Notes under the pieces: model-generated
The model's input: only the letters and a program-made list of their open reading frames with translations
Databases searched by the model: none
What the model was told of the DNA's origin: nothing
Position numbers and translations under genes: made by a program
NCBI RefSeq assembly: GCF_018408855.1
Contig: NZ_AP024322.1
Span: forward strand, 496,001 to 560,000
DNA: 64,000 bases
Direction: 5' to 3'
Source of the DNA: Caballeronia sp. NK8
GTDB lineage: Bacteria; Pseudomonadota; Gammaproteobacteria; Burkholderiales; Burkholderiaceae
Shown: positions 26,995-34,797 of the stretch, piece after piece
Layout: each line of letters begins with the position of its first letter
How positions within the stretch are numbered: position 1 is the first letter of the stretch

Positions 26995-27975
26995 ATGCAA
27001 TCTGGGCCTCAATTTGTTATTGTCTCCGGGGCGCTCGGCAGCGGGAAGACCTCGCTTCTCGAGGCTTTGCTCGCTTGCGAGGACGCTTCCGACACAGCCG
27101 TCATCGTCAATGAAGCCGGCGAGATAAATATCGACGGAGCAGTACTCTCCGAATCGGGGCGTGGCATGTCGATGGCCACGCTCAGCAACGGCTGCGTCTG
27201 TTGTTCGATGACGAGTGACCTCGTCACGACCGTTCAGGACCTGGTTCAATTTCGTAGGGCCGCGGGCAAAGAACTTTTTTCTCGTATTGTGTTGGAGTGC
27301 AGCGGTCTCTCGCGGCCAGGTCCAATCGTCTCGTCGTTGCAGGAACTCGCTGAGCTCCGGCTCAAGCTGCACCTAATAACAACGTATGACTGCAGTCGTC
27401 CCGCGATGCAGGCCGGCGACTTTGAAGACGCTGTTGCCCAGCTTGTCGGTGCCAACACAATCGTGCTTACAAAAGTCGACCTCGTTCCTAGCGGGAAACG
27501 CGACGAAGCATTGCAAGCAGTTGCTGCCGTCAATCCGATGGCTCATGTTGTCAACGAATTCTCAGCGACGGTCCGTGCCCGCGAAGCGTTTCAGCCACAA
27601 AGCAACGGTGCTCCGGTCACCGGCGATGTGTCGAACAGCACTTCTGGGCGCCGCCGCTTGCTCCATCCGAGAGTCCGCGTCTTCCGCGCAAAGCTTCATG
27701 AAGAAGTGTCGTGGGATGGGGCGCTCGATTGGCTGGAGAATATTGCCGGCGCACTCGGGGAGCGGTTGCTCCGTGTCAAAGCAATTGTGCCTGGAGAAAA
27801 TCGCAGCGACCGGATTCTGCTCCAAAGCGTAGGAACTACGTTCTCCGCCCCGCGTCGTCTGTCAGCCAGCAAGTCTGCGCCAGTGGGCGCGGTCATCATC
27901 GCGCGAGACTGCGGGCGACAGGAATTGGATGAAATTTCCACGGAACGGGTAGTAAGCTGGTTCGAATACCAATAG
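26995..27975 (+). CDS. CobW/COG0523-family G3E GTPase (putative metallochaperone)
   Basis: 326 aa from ATG 26995, 7 bases after the amidohydrolase stop with GTGAGGT between. Walker A is SGALGSGKTSLLE (about residues 11-20), the family CxCC metal motif is SNGCVCC at about 65-71, and the G4 motif is VLTKVDL. COG0523 GTPases deliver zinc, cobalt or iron to client enzymes. Directly behind a binuclear-type amidohydrolase it is a good candidate for loading that enzyme. It lacks the usual long His-rich loop. Confidence 0.85.
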   Translation: MQSGPQFVIVSGALGSGKTSLLEALLACEDASDTAVIVNEAGEINIDGAVLSESGRGMSMATLSNGCVCCSMTSDLVTTVQDLVQFRRAAGKELFSRIVLECSGLSRPGPIVSSLQELAELRLKLHLITTYDCSRPAMQAGDFEDAVAQLVGANTIVLTKVDLVPSGKRDEALQAVAAVNPMAHVVNEFSATVRAREAFQPQSNGAPVTGDVSNSTSGRRRLLHPRVRVFRAKLHEEVSWDGALDWLENIAGALGERLLRVKAIVPGENRSDRILLQSVGTTFSAPRRLSASKSAPVGAVIIARDCGRQELDEISTERVVSWFEYQ

Positions 27976-27978
27976 CCG

Positions 27979-28004
27979 AAGTGCTTCGGGGGGGCACTTT
28001 CTCG
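27979..28004 (+). terminator. Possible terminator of the gabT operon
   Basis: AAGTGC ... GCACTT stem (27979-27984 and 27994-27999) with a G-rich loop and a short T-stretch, three bases after the GTPase stop. The stem is short, so only moderately convincing. Confidence 0.4.
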
Positions 28005-28227
28005 GTCACTGTCACGCTTGAGCAGCTTAAGCGGCTTGATTGCTCCGTCACTTGCCAGAACACTCGAGACGTGTGCGTAGGTTTCTTGCTCCTCGCAGCA
28101 ATAATGTCTTAGTTGCAGTCAGCACGCAAAGCGTTCGACGCAGCTAGTTGCAGCGAACGGGTCGTCAGAGGCGGTTACCGTGCCAGACAGAGGAGCGTAG
28201 AGCACCTGCATCGGACCTACACATCGT

Positions 28228-29334
28228 CTAGGCCTCTGAGAGCAAAGTGAGATAGAGCGAATCGACGTCTTCGTATGTGGCAGGGGACAACCATGCCCGT
28301 CCGCCCGTATCGCTCGCGACCGTGTAACCCCACGTTGCTACGCGTTGGACAATCCTTTTGTCGCCTGAAACACCGGCTAGCAGTCCAATTTCAGCGAGCT
28401 GCTGTTGTTTGTGCACGAGCCTTTCGAGCCAACGTTCGAGGTGCGGCTTCGCCGCAAGCGTATCTGACTTGCTTCGATTGCAAGCGGCGTGCGCCAGAAC
28501 GAAGTTGTGAGCAAGGTCACGCGAGTAGAGCGAGAACGGTACGAAGTGGTCGACATCGGCTTCGTTCAGACCCTCCCCACAGTAGAAGCATTTCGGTCCA
28601 TCGAGCTTGCGCAATTCGGCACCGATGATGGCAAGAGACTGTCGAGACGACGAGAATAGGAAGTCAGCGAGGTCGTCGGAGCTCCCGAGAATCGGATGGT
28701 TGCGGCGGTTCGACTTGATATGCGCGACCCACTTCGTCCGTGCCATCTGTTCAACGAGGGTGTAAAAGCGGCGAAGACAATAGCTTACGCCAGGCTTCAA
28801 TCTGACCACCCCACGCGACTGTCTCTCATACAGAAACGAATCAGTCGCGCCGGCAAAGTTTTGCAGGTATTTCAGAGGTTGCGCAGAGACTACCGCCGCG
28901 ACCTTTGAAACCAACGAGGCATATTGGGGCAGACTGGAGGCTTGCAAAGCAGAGGAGTAAGGCGAGCTGGCGCGGAATTCTGCGATAGCGCTCACTACAG
29001 CGGCCTGGACGCCCAGGTTTTGAATCAGAATTCCGGGCTCGCATCCTACACGGCCTGTCCCGTATGGCGTCGTTTGTTTCCAATATAGGTATATGAACCG
29101 TTCAGCAATCTGCCGAACGGTCAAGTGGAGCTCTGCTCCGTCATCGGTTCCATGTTCGACCGCCAGCTCTGCAAATGCAATCAGGAGCGCGAGTTTGTAG
29201 GTCGCAGTGAAGTCGCCTTCCGCGAACAGTCGTTGAAGCTTCGCGAGGAAAGCCAGCTGCGCTTCTGGGGATGGCGGTAGGCTTGTGCTCAATCGCGCTG
29301 GCTCCAGTAGTCTGCCTTCGCGGGTATTACCCAC
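28228..29334 (-). CDS. HNH endonuclease-domain protein
   Basis: About 368 aa from a GTG at 29334, which overlaps the end of the HIT gene by 46 bases; a later start is possible. Residues about 250-295 form an HNH/zinc ribbon: CFYCGEGLNEADVDHFVPFS, then HNFVLAHAACNRSKSD (CxxC, DH, N, HxxxC). The N-terminal 240 residues are helical and not recognised (SLPPSPEAQLAFLAKLQRLF, YKLALLIAFAELAVEHG). HNH enzymes cut nucleic acid; the neighbour context (HIT, NTPase, ABC-3C) suggests defence. No partner methylase is present. Confidence 0.8.
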   Translation of the reverse strand: MGNTREGRLLEPARLSTSLPPSPEAQLAFLAKLQRLFAEGDFTATYKLALLIAFAELAVEHGTDDGAELHLTVRQIAERFIYLYWKQTTPYGTGRVGCEPGILIQNLGVQAAVVSAIAEFRASSPYSSALQASSLPQYASLVSKVAAVVSAQPLKYLQNFAGATDSFLYERQSRGVVRLKPGVSYCLRRFYTLVEQMARTKWVAHIKSNRRNHPILGSSDDLADFLFSSSRQSLAIIGAELRKLDGPKCFYCGEGLNEADVDHFVPFSLYSRDLAHNFVLAHAACNRSKSDTLAAKPHLERWLERLVHKQQQLAEIGLLAGVSGDKRIVQRVATWGYTVASDTGGRAWLSPATYEDVDSLYLTLLSEA

Positions 29335-29681
29335 CGAATCCCGCCGCGAGGGTCTGCAACGTCGTCCACAAAGCGCGGTATTAGATGAATGTGAAGGTGA
29401 GGCACTGTTTGTCCGGCCGCTGGACCATCGTTGATGCCGATGTTGAATCCGTCGGGGTTGAAAGACACGACCGACGCAGCTTTCGCGTGCTCAAGTAAGG
29501 CTAGCAGGGACTCGCGCTCATCTTTGCTTACATCGAAGAATGAGCCAACATGGCGTTTCGGAATAACGAGGCTATGCCCAGGCGAAACCGGGTAGCCATC
29601 GTGTATCCAGAAGGCGTGCGAGTTCTGTGCGACGATGCGTGACTTCGGAATCTCGCAGAAGGGGCAGGGTGATGACGTCAT
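29289..29681 (-). CDS. HIT-family nucleotide hydrolase/transferase
   Basis: About 130 aa from ATG 29681. N-terminal CPFCEI, SPGHSLVIPKRHV in the middle and VPHLHIHLIPR (HxHxH) near the end define a HIT protein with the active-site His. HIT proteins hydrolyse dinucleoside polyphosphates or nucleoside phosphoramidates. Its 3' end overlaps the HNH gene by about 46 bases, so the two are co-transcribed and probably co-functional. Confidence 0.85.
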   Translation of the reverse strand: MTSSPCPFCEIPKSRIVAQNSHAFWIHDGYPVSPGHSLVIPKRHVGSFFDVSKDERESLLALLEHAKAASVVSFNPDGFNIGINDGPAAGQTVPHLHIHLIPRFVDDVADPRGGIRWVIPAKADYWSQRD

Positions 29682-29863
29682 CGATGAGAATGCTGTTTGC
29701 GTACTGAAAGTCGGTGTAGCTGACGTCGCAACCGGCGTCCGAGCCGCCGTGCTCCCAAAATGCCGCACGCGCGGCGTCGACAGCGAGACCGCGACGCTAC
29801 AGAATGCGGCTCAGGTCCGCCTGTGGCCGGCCTAATGGTTTACGCCGCAGATTAACCCTGGTC

Positions 29864-30679
29864 TCACGCCGAGACGGTAGTCGCTGCTTCAGGCGTCGGC
29901 GTCGTCACCGCCGTCGTCGTGGGCGTGACTTTCCGGGACGTTGTTTTGCGAGCAGAGGCCTTCTTTGCAGTGACGGTTGACTTTGCCGAAGCCTTCCTCG
30001 CAGCCTTCTTTGCGCCCGCAGGCTTTTTCGATGCGTCGACCTTCTTGGCACCCACCTTTTTGCCCGCGACGCTGGTTTCCGGTGCGGCCTTCAACTTGGT
30101 CGACTTGCTCGTCGCGGGAGAATCCGACGAGGCGGCAGGGGCATTCTCAATCAGGAACTTGGACCGGTCCTTGGCAGAGGCCAGCCACGCAGGTGCGGGA
30201 CCGCGACCGCTCCATGTCAGTCCGGACTTGGGGTCCTGGTATTTTGCAGGCAACGCACCTTTTGATTGCACTCTGCGAGCGGGAGTCTTTCCGGCGGACG
30301 CGGCGACCGTTTTTGCTGAAGACGCGCTACCAGCGCCATCGATGAGAAATTTCGTGCGGTCTTTGACGTCCTTAATCCAAGCGGGCGGTCGAGCGTGTCC
30401 GCTCCAAGTCTCGCCGGTTTTTGGATTCAAGTATTTTGCGGGCAGCTTTCCTTTGCTAACGATAGGTGCCTTAACGCCTCGATTGGCGGCAGTGCGACCG
30501 CCTGCCTTTGCGTCTCTCTTCGCTTTCGCTTTGGCTTCAATGTCTGCAGTCGTAAGCCCGTGCTTCAGCATAAGTTCGCGAATCTGGTCCACTGCGGCTT
30601 GAGCTTGCTTGGCGACAATCGCTTCGGCCTGTGTCTGAAGCATCTTCATACGCGCCTGGATTTTCTCGAGTGTGGTCAT
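29864..30679 (-). CDS. H-NS-family protein with two DNA-binding domains and an H1-like tail
   Basis: 271 aa from ATG 30679 (GGAGGAGAAC upstream). Residues 1-60 are the H-NS oligomerisation helix (MTTLEKIQARMKMLQTQAEA). Two copies of the H-NS DNA-binding module follow: KYLNPKTGETWSGHARPPAWI and KYQDPKSGLTWSGRGPAPAWL, each ending in DRxKFLI. The last 90 residues are Lys/Ala/Thr-rich (KKAARKASAK), like eukaryotic H1 or AlgP tails. Common H-NS has one such module and about 100-135 aa. It probably silences AT-richer island DNA; it is a single-gene unit. Confidence 0.9.
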   Translation of the reverse strand: MTTLEKIQARMKMLQTQAEAIVAKQAQAAVDQIRELMLKHGLTTADIEAKAKAKRDAKAGGRTAANRGVKAPIVSKGKLPAKYLNPKTGETWSGHARPPAWIKDVKDRTKFLIDGAGSASSAKTVAASAGKTPARRVQSKGALPAKYQDPKSGLTWSGRGPAPAWLASAKDRSKFLIENAPAASSDSPATSKSTKLKAAPETSVAGKKVGAKKVDASKKPAGAKKAARKASAKSTVTAKKASARKTTSRKVTPTTTAVTTPTPEAATTVSA

Positions 30680-30755
30680 GTTCTCCTCCGTGGGGTCATT
30701 CGGCGAACTATGACACACCGTTGGTCAAAATAGTGCGGGAACCGCTCCTTCCGAA

Positions 30756-30776
30756 GAAAACCTCAATGAGGTTTTC
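30756..30776. repeat. Inverted repeat upstream of the H-NS gene
   Basis: GAAAACCTC-AAT-GAGGTTTTC, a perfect 9-bp stem with a 3-base loop, 77 bases upstream of the H-NS start. It may be an operator, or a terminator read from the right. The rest of the 400-base gap 30680-31079 shows no gene. Confidence 0.5.
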
Positions 30777-31079
30777 CCCGGATTCTAGCGGGCGAGTCTA
30801 CGAGGGACGTGATTACGGGCGCTAAGAACGCCCCAACGAAGAGGGCATTCTAGGAATCGACCACCTTAAGGTTGGAGAACACAAGCCCAAATCCGCAAGC
30901 AGCCAGCGGCCGTCGAGCCTGCCTTCTGCGGCTCAAGAATAGCTTGGCGGCATCAGCCTCACCCTTTTTTCAAGGACGCTTTAGCAGGCCACCTGCGAGC
31001 GGCTTACCGTCTTGGCCCATCGCCTTGCTCTCGCATGCGGTTGTGATATTGACTCGACAGCCGCTCTTGGTGACTCAAC

Positions 31080-33617
31080 TCAACAAGGGGAAGGTAATCT
31101 GTCTGGCCAATCTGACGCGGAGGGGTCACTCGCGATTGCTTGCCCGGGCACTCTTGACTGGTCGTGAAGGAGCGCGCAGATGAATGCTCCGATGTCGTCG
31201 GAGGCTTCAATGCATGCACTGGATAGAGCCGCGAAGTATGCCTCTTTGTTCTGCGACGGCACAACAACCCATTGATATCCCCCAATTGCCAGAAGCTTGT
31301 TCATGAGCAGGCGACCAAACGTCTCATTATCTGCACCGTCCGCGAAGGGTTGTACGTAGCCCATCCCGACGAGGCCGAGCAGTGCTCGCGCTCCCGGATG
31401 CTCCTCTTCAGCTAACATCTGTTCGAATCGAGACATCACCGATTCAAGCGCCTCGGGCGGCGGCGGCGCATCATTGGCCTCAAAGGTGGACCAGTAAGTT
31501 GTTCGATTCCAAACCGTAAGCTGCTTAGCGTCGTCTCGTTCGACCGGCGACGCTAGCGCGGCATGCCACTTCATCAAGTCTTCTCGGAGCGTTACGTACT
31601 CGAATTTTTCAGTATCGAGTGTGCTTTCGATTTCTCCAAAGATGAGACTGTAGACTGTGGCGAGACGACGGACTCGTTCCGCATGAGTGACATCTCCAAA
31701 AGCAACCGCAGGGGGCCAAATTGCATTCACCGGTACATCTATGCCATTGAGCTTTAGGGAGTGGTACATGTCCGCGACTAGCCGGTTTGAAAGCGAAGCT
31801 CGGAGCGCTGAGGCTTCGTGTTCGACCCGCGTAGGGGCATACTCGAATCGGGCAACAATTCCGTCGCGCATTCTTCGCCAAACCGCGTCAAATATTTCTG
31901 CGTAATCCACCGGTTCATCCGGGTCGTATGCCTTCCTCAACTGCGCTGCCGCTTCCTCCAACCGTTCGTGCGTGCGTTGCAGGTCAATCAGCCGTTGCTG
32001 ATGTTCAGTAAGCCAGTTCCTCAGCCCCAGGCTCGCTGCAAATGCCGCGGTGAACGCGGGCGATTTGAGATACGCGGCAATAGCCTCGGCCGCGTTCGGC
32101 CCGCGAGCAAGGTTCCACACGGTGTCGTAAGCCTCGATGGACGCCTGGACGAAGCTGCGGAGATTGCTCCGACTGACAAGATGAGCAAGGACTTCATTCC
32201 TGAGGCGCTGGAGTTGCTCTGGGTCTTGAGCGGCCATTGAGCTGAGAACAGGAGCGCGAAACACAGGATGGATTGCGTATGTTCCATCACTGCTACTCTG
32301 GACATAAGACATTTTGCTGAACACGTCGAATCGAATCGGAAAGTGGCCCCTATCCGCGCCAACGAGGAAGTTGAAAAGGTCGCGGTCGAACCACACGCAG
32401 ACGGACAGGCGCCGAACAGCTTCTTGTAGCCATGGAGGGACCAGCTCTGGGGCAGGTGCGAGCACACCGTCAATTTCTTTGACGGACAAACGGAGCTGTT
32501 CTGGTTTCACTGCTTGACCGTCCGCTGACAGCATCTGGTATCGCTCGGCGAGGTATTGCAGCCAGACGCGGTGTCCCTGCGTGGTCTCGGTAATCGCGTT
32601 CAGAAGTAGCGGGTCGGTAATGCCTTGTTCCAAGAGAAAATATCTCTGAGCATCAGCCGACAGAGGATGGAACTCGCAGAAGCAGATGTCATTCGCAGTC
32701 ACTGCACTGGCTTCGTCACCAAGAGGTTCCTGCCAGATGGCAGGTGTAAGGTCAGTGATAACGAAAAGCGCGTCTGTCAACGCTCGACGCAACTGCTGTA
32801 GCGGTGCATCAGGCGGGAAGCGATGTGGCTGAATCTGAAGTGCCTCTCCACCCCAAAGTCTGTTGAAGTTTTCGAAGATGAACACGAGGCGGAACGTTCC
32901 GTCGGCTATTAGGAACGCGCGAATGTCCTCCGCGAGTAATCTCGGGAGCTCTTTTTCAATCTTTTCTGGCGACAGACCGCCGACATCTCGCAATATACTA
33001 GCCTCAGGTTTTCCACTATAGGCAGCCTTCGCCTCGAGCGCTCGTACCTGCTCCAGAAGTTTGGGTAATCCCCATTTTGCAAGAGCGCCGAGTACTACGG
33101 GAATCAAGGCGACGCCGAGGGTGCCGACGGCGCCCGCGCCAGCAAGTGCAGCGGCAGCGCCTGCGGCGCCCATGGCGGGCGTCACATAGTCGACCCCAAA
33201 TGCTGCGTCAGATTTAGCGACCAACTTGCGTAGAACGCTGTCCGACAGGCTCGCCAGCTTGTCCCCGAGTTTTTCCGCTTCGAACTCCCCTTGCTTCTGA
33301 CGATAGTACTCAAGCAAAGCTAAGTCGAAAGCCAAAAATTCAGGTCTGCACTTCTGCTTACGCGCCTGTTTCGAAACTTCAGTTCGAATGGACAAGAGGA
33401 CACCAACCATGTCCTCGCGCATGGCTGGGGTGCAGCCAATCGTAACGACCACCGTTTTTGGCCGCTTTTCGACGAAGTCCTTGCGCAACGAGTCACAGAA
33501 CTCGTGTTTGCCAATACCCTCTGGTCCGTAGAGCACGATAGTTCGAGGCATTTCCCAATGCTCGAGATGGTTGAGGACCAGTTCGCGTTCAGTCCGTCGT
33601 TCGAATTCGCGGTTCAC
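31080..33617 (-). CDS. P-loop NTPase fused to a degenerate Fic-like domain
   Basis: 845 aa from GTG 33617, which has AAAGGA 5 bases upstream and reads VNREFERRTERELVLNHLEHW; longer starts add an unrelated basic stretch. Residues 31-38 are a P-loop, GPEGIGKH, in which the usual Ser/Thr after Lys is His. FRLVFIFENFNRLWG is the Walker B-like strand. Around residues 150-200 lies a long Ala/Gly/Val hydrophobic stretch (AAGAAAALAGAGAVGTLGVALIPVV). The C-terminal ~190 residues follow a Fic fold: MKWHAAL, then PPPPEALESVM, HPGARALLGLVG, and at 756 QPFADGADNETFGRLLMNKLLAIGGY instead of HPFxDGNGRxxRLLMN (shown here in part). Both key motifs are altered. No close family recognised. Confidence 0.75.
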   Translation of the reverse strand: MNREFERRTERELVLNHLEHWEMPRTIVLYGPEGIGKHEFCDSLRKDFVEKRPKTVVVTIGCTPAMREDMVGVLLSIRTEVSKQARKQKCRPEFLAFDLALLEYYRQKQGEFEAEKLGDKLASLSDSVLRKLVAKSDAAFGVDYVTPAMGAAGAAAALAGAGAVGTLGVALIPVVLGALAKWGLPKLLEQVRALEAKAAYSGKPEASILRDVGGLSPEKIEKELPRLLAEDIRAFLIADGTFRLVFIFENFNRLWGGEALQIQPHRFPPDAPLQQLRRALTDALFVITDLTPAIWQEPLGDEASAVTANDICFCEFHPLSADAQRYFLLEQGITDPLLLNAITETTQGHRVWLQYLAERYQMLSADGQAVKPEQLRLSVKEIDGVLAPAPELVPPWLQEAVRRLSVCVWFDRDLFNFLVGADRGHFPIRFDVFSKMSYVQSSSDGTYAIHPVFRAPVLSSMAAQDPEQLQRLRNEVLAHLVSRSNLRSFVQASIEAYDTVWNLARGPNAAEAIAAYLKSPAFTAAFAASLGLRNWLTEHQQRLIDLQRTHERLEEAAAQLRKAYDPDEPVDYAEIFDAVWRRMRDGIVARFEYAPTRVEHEASALRASLSNRLVADMYHSLKLNGIDVPVNAIWPPAVAFGDVTHAERVRRLATVYSLIFGEIESTLDTEKFEYVTLREDLMKWHAALASPVERDDAKQLTVWNRTTYWSTFEANDAPPPPEALESVMSRFEQMLAEEEHPGARALLGLVGMGYVQPFADGADNETFGRLLMNKLLAIGGYQWVVVPSQNKEAYFAALSSACIEASDDIGAFICALLHDQSRVPGQAIASDPSASDWPDRLPSPC

Positions 33618-34433
33618 GGAAGGTCCTTTTCCTCGACATCGGTATCGCAAGTGTAGGTAAGGCAAACGGCATATGTAAGGAAAACGCGATAACAAACGCT
33701 TGCCGCCGGAGTAACCCACGTAACGCAATACAAGTGCTCTGCGACCTAGCGGTGAAAAGCAAAATCCCTACAAGACTGTCAAGGTCACGGCGGCAAGTGG
33801 TTGACGGACCGGATTTCGCCTACCGCCGATGGAGTTTTACGCTGCACTTCCGTGTCCGACGACGCCGCGCATGGCGTTTCCGAATCAGTTCCCCTGCGCT
33901 GAAAATTAGAGCTTGCAACCGGCTTAATAGGGTTTATACTTAGCTAGTCTCCTCCATGTCTCCACTGATATGGATTCAGCCCGCCAATGAGCGGGCTTTT
34001 TCTTTGCGCTCCATCGGATATGTTCGCCGAGCCAGAGACGACCCCCGCTCCTAGGGAAAGGCATGCGCGAATCGTCTGCCGTCGTCGACTAGCGCCACCA
34101 CAAATCATCCCATTCTTTGAGGTGCGTCCATTTCTTCGCGCCATCGAGTCGCCGCCTCAACCAGTCCTTTCTTTAGCCGCCGCCGGCAAACGTCGTTCTG
34201 GCGCTTATGAGCGCGCCAAGAATCAGAACTCGTCGAACGCGTTCTACGCTGGGCGGTGCATGGTCGAGGCGGAGTCTGCCCGATAGCACCCGCGCCTCAT
34301 TCGAACGGCATGCGAATCCGAAGAGCTGTCGGTCCCTGTTGGCGGGTTGGGGGCATCACGTGAATCTCAACCACAAAAAGCGACGCGGTGAGGGAAAACT
34401 GTGGCTCCGCAACTTTCCTCCGTGGAGAAACCC
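33618..34433. other. Intergenic, 816 bases
   Basis: Between the divergent NTPase/Fic gene and a small plus-strand gene. Open frames here have no motifs. It contains a strong terminator at 33980-34006, which implies transcription from the left, although no gene ends there; an untranslated RNA or a relic is possible. Confidence 0.4.
33980..34006 (+). terminator. Rho-independent terminator without an obvious upstream gene
   Basis: AGCCCGC-CAATGA-GCGGGCT followed by TTTTTCTTT. Typical in stem and tail. The nearest plus-strand coding gene upstream is about 6 kb away, so it may end a small RNA or mark an island junction. Confidence 0.8.
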
Positions 34434-34733
34434 ATGAAAAAAGCCGTGAAGGCGGTGCAAGGTCCGTTGGTAGCCGCAAATGAGCACTATCATTGTGCGC
34501 GTTCTGTCGCGAGAAACGGTGCCATCAAACATGCTTCCGCGCTCGCGCGCGTGTACGTTAGAAATGGCGATGCCAACGACGAGGTCGATGCGTTGGCTCT
34601 GGCGTTGCACGACATCCGTCGCATGCGTCAGCAATCCGAGGGTATCCAGCCACATCGCGAGGTGCACTACGCATTGCGCGAAGACGATGGGCTCGAGCCC
34701 GCCACTTCGGGCGCAGGCCTCGCGCCTGCCTAA
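34434..34733 (+). CDS. Small hypothetical protein, 99 aa
   Basis: ATG 34434 with GGAGAAA upstream. The protein is basic at the start (KKAVKAVQG) and has DANDEVDALALALHDIRRMRQQ, a probable amphipathic helix. No family recognised. It lies 64 bases ahead of the 503-aa gene with a hairpin in between, and may be a small partner of that protein. Confidence 0.5.
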   Translation: MKKAVKAVQGPLVAANEHYHCARSVARNGAIKHASALARVYVRNGDANDEVDALALALHDIRRMRQQSEGIQPHREVHYALREDDGLEPATSGAGLAPA

Positions 34734-34748
34734 GCCAGCGAACAAGGC

Positions 34749-34768
34749 GCACCGACACGGGTCGGTGC
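34749..34768 (+). repeat. Hairpin ahead of the 503-aa gene
   Basis: GCACCGAC-ACGG-GTCGGTGC, a perfect 8-bp stem with a tetraloop, no T-run. It sits between the small gene and the 503-aa gene, 29 bases before the ATG; it may set the ratio of the two products or be an operator. Confidence 0.55.
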
Positions 34769-34797
34769 ACACCTGAACACAAAAAGCGAGGTTCAAT

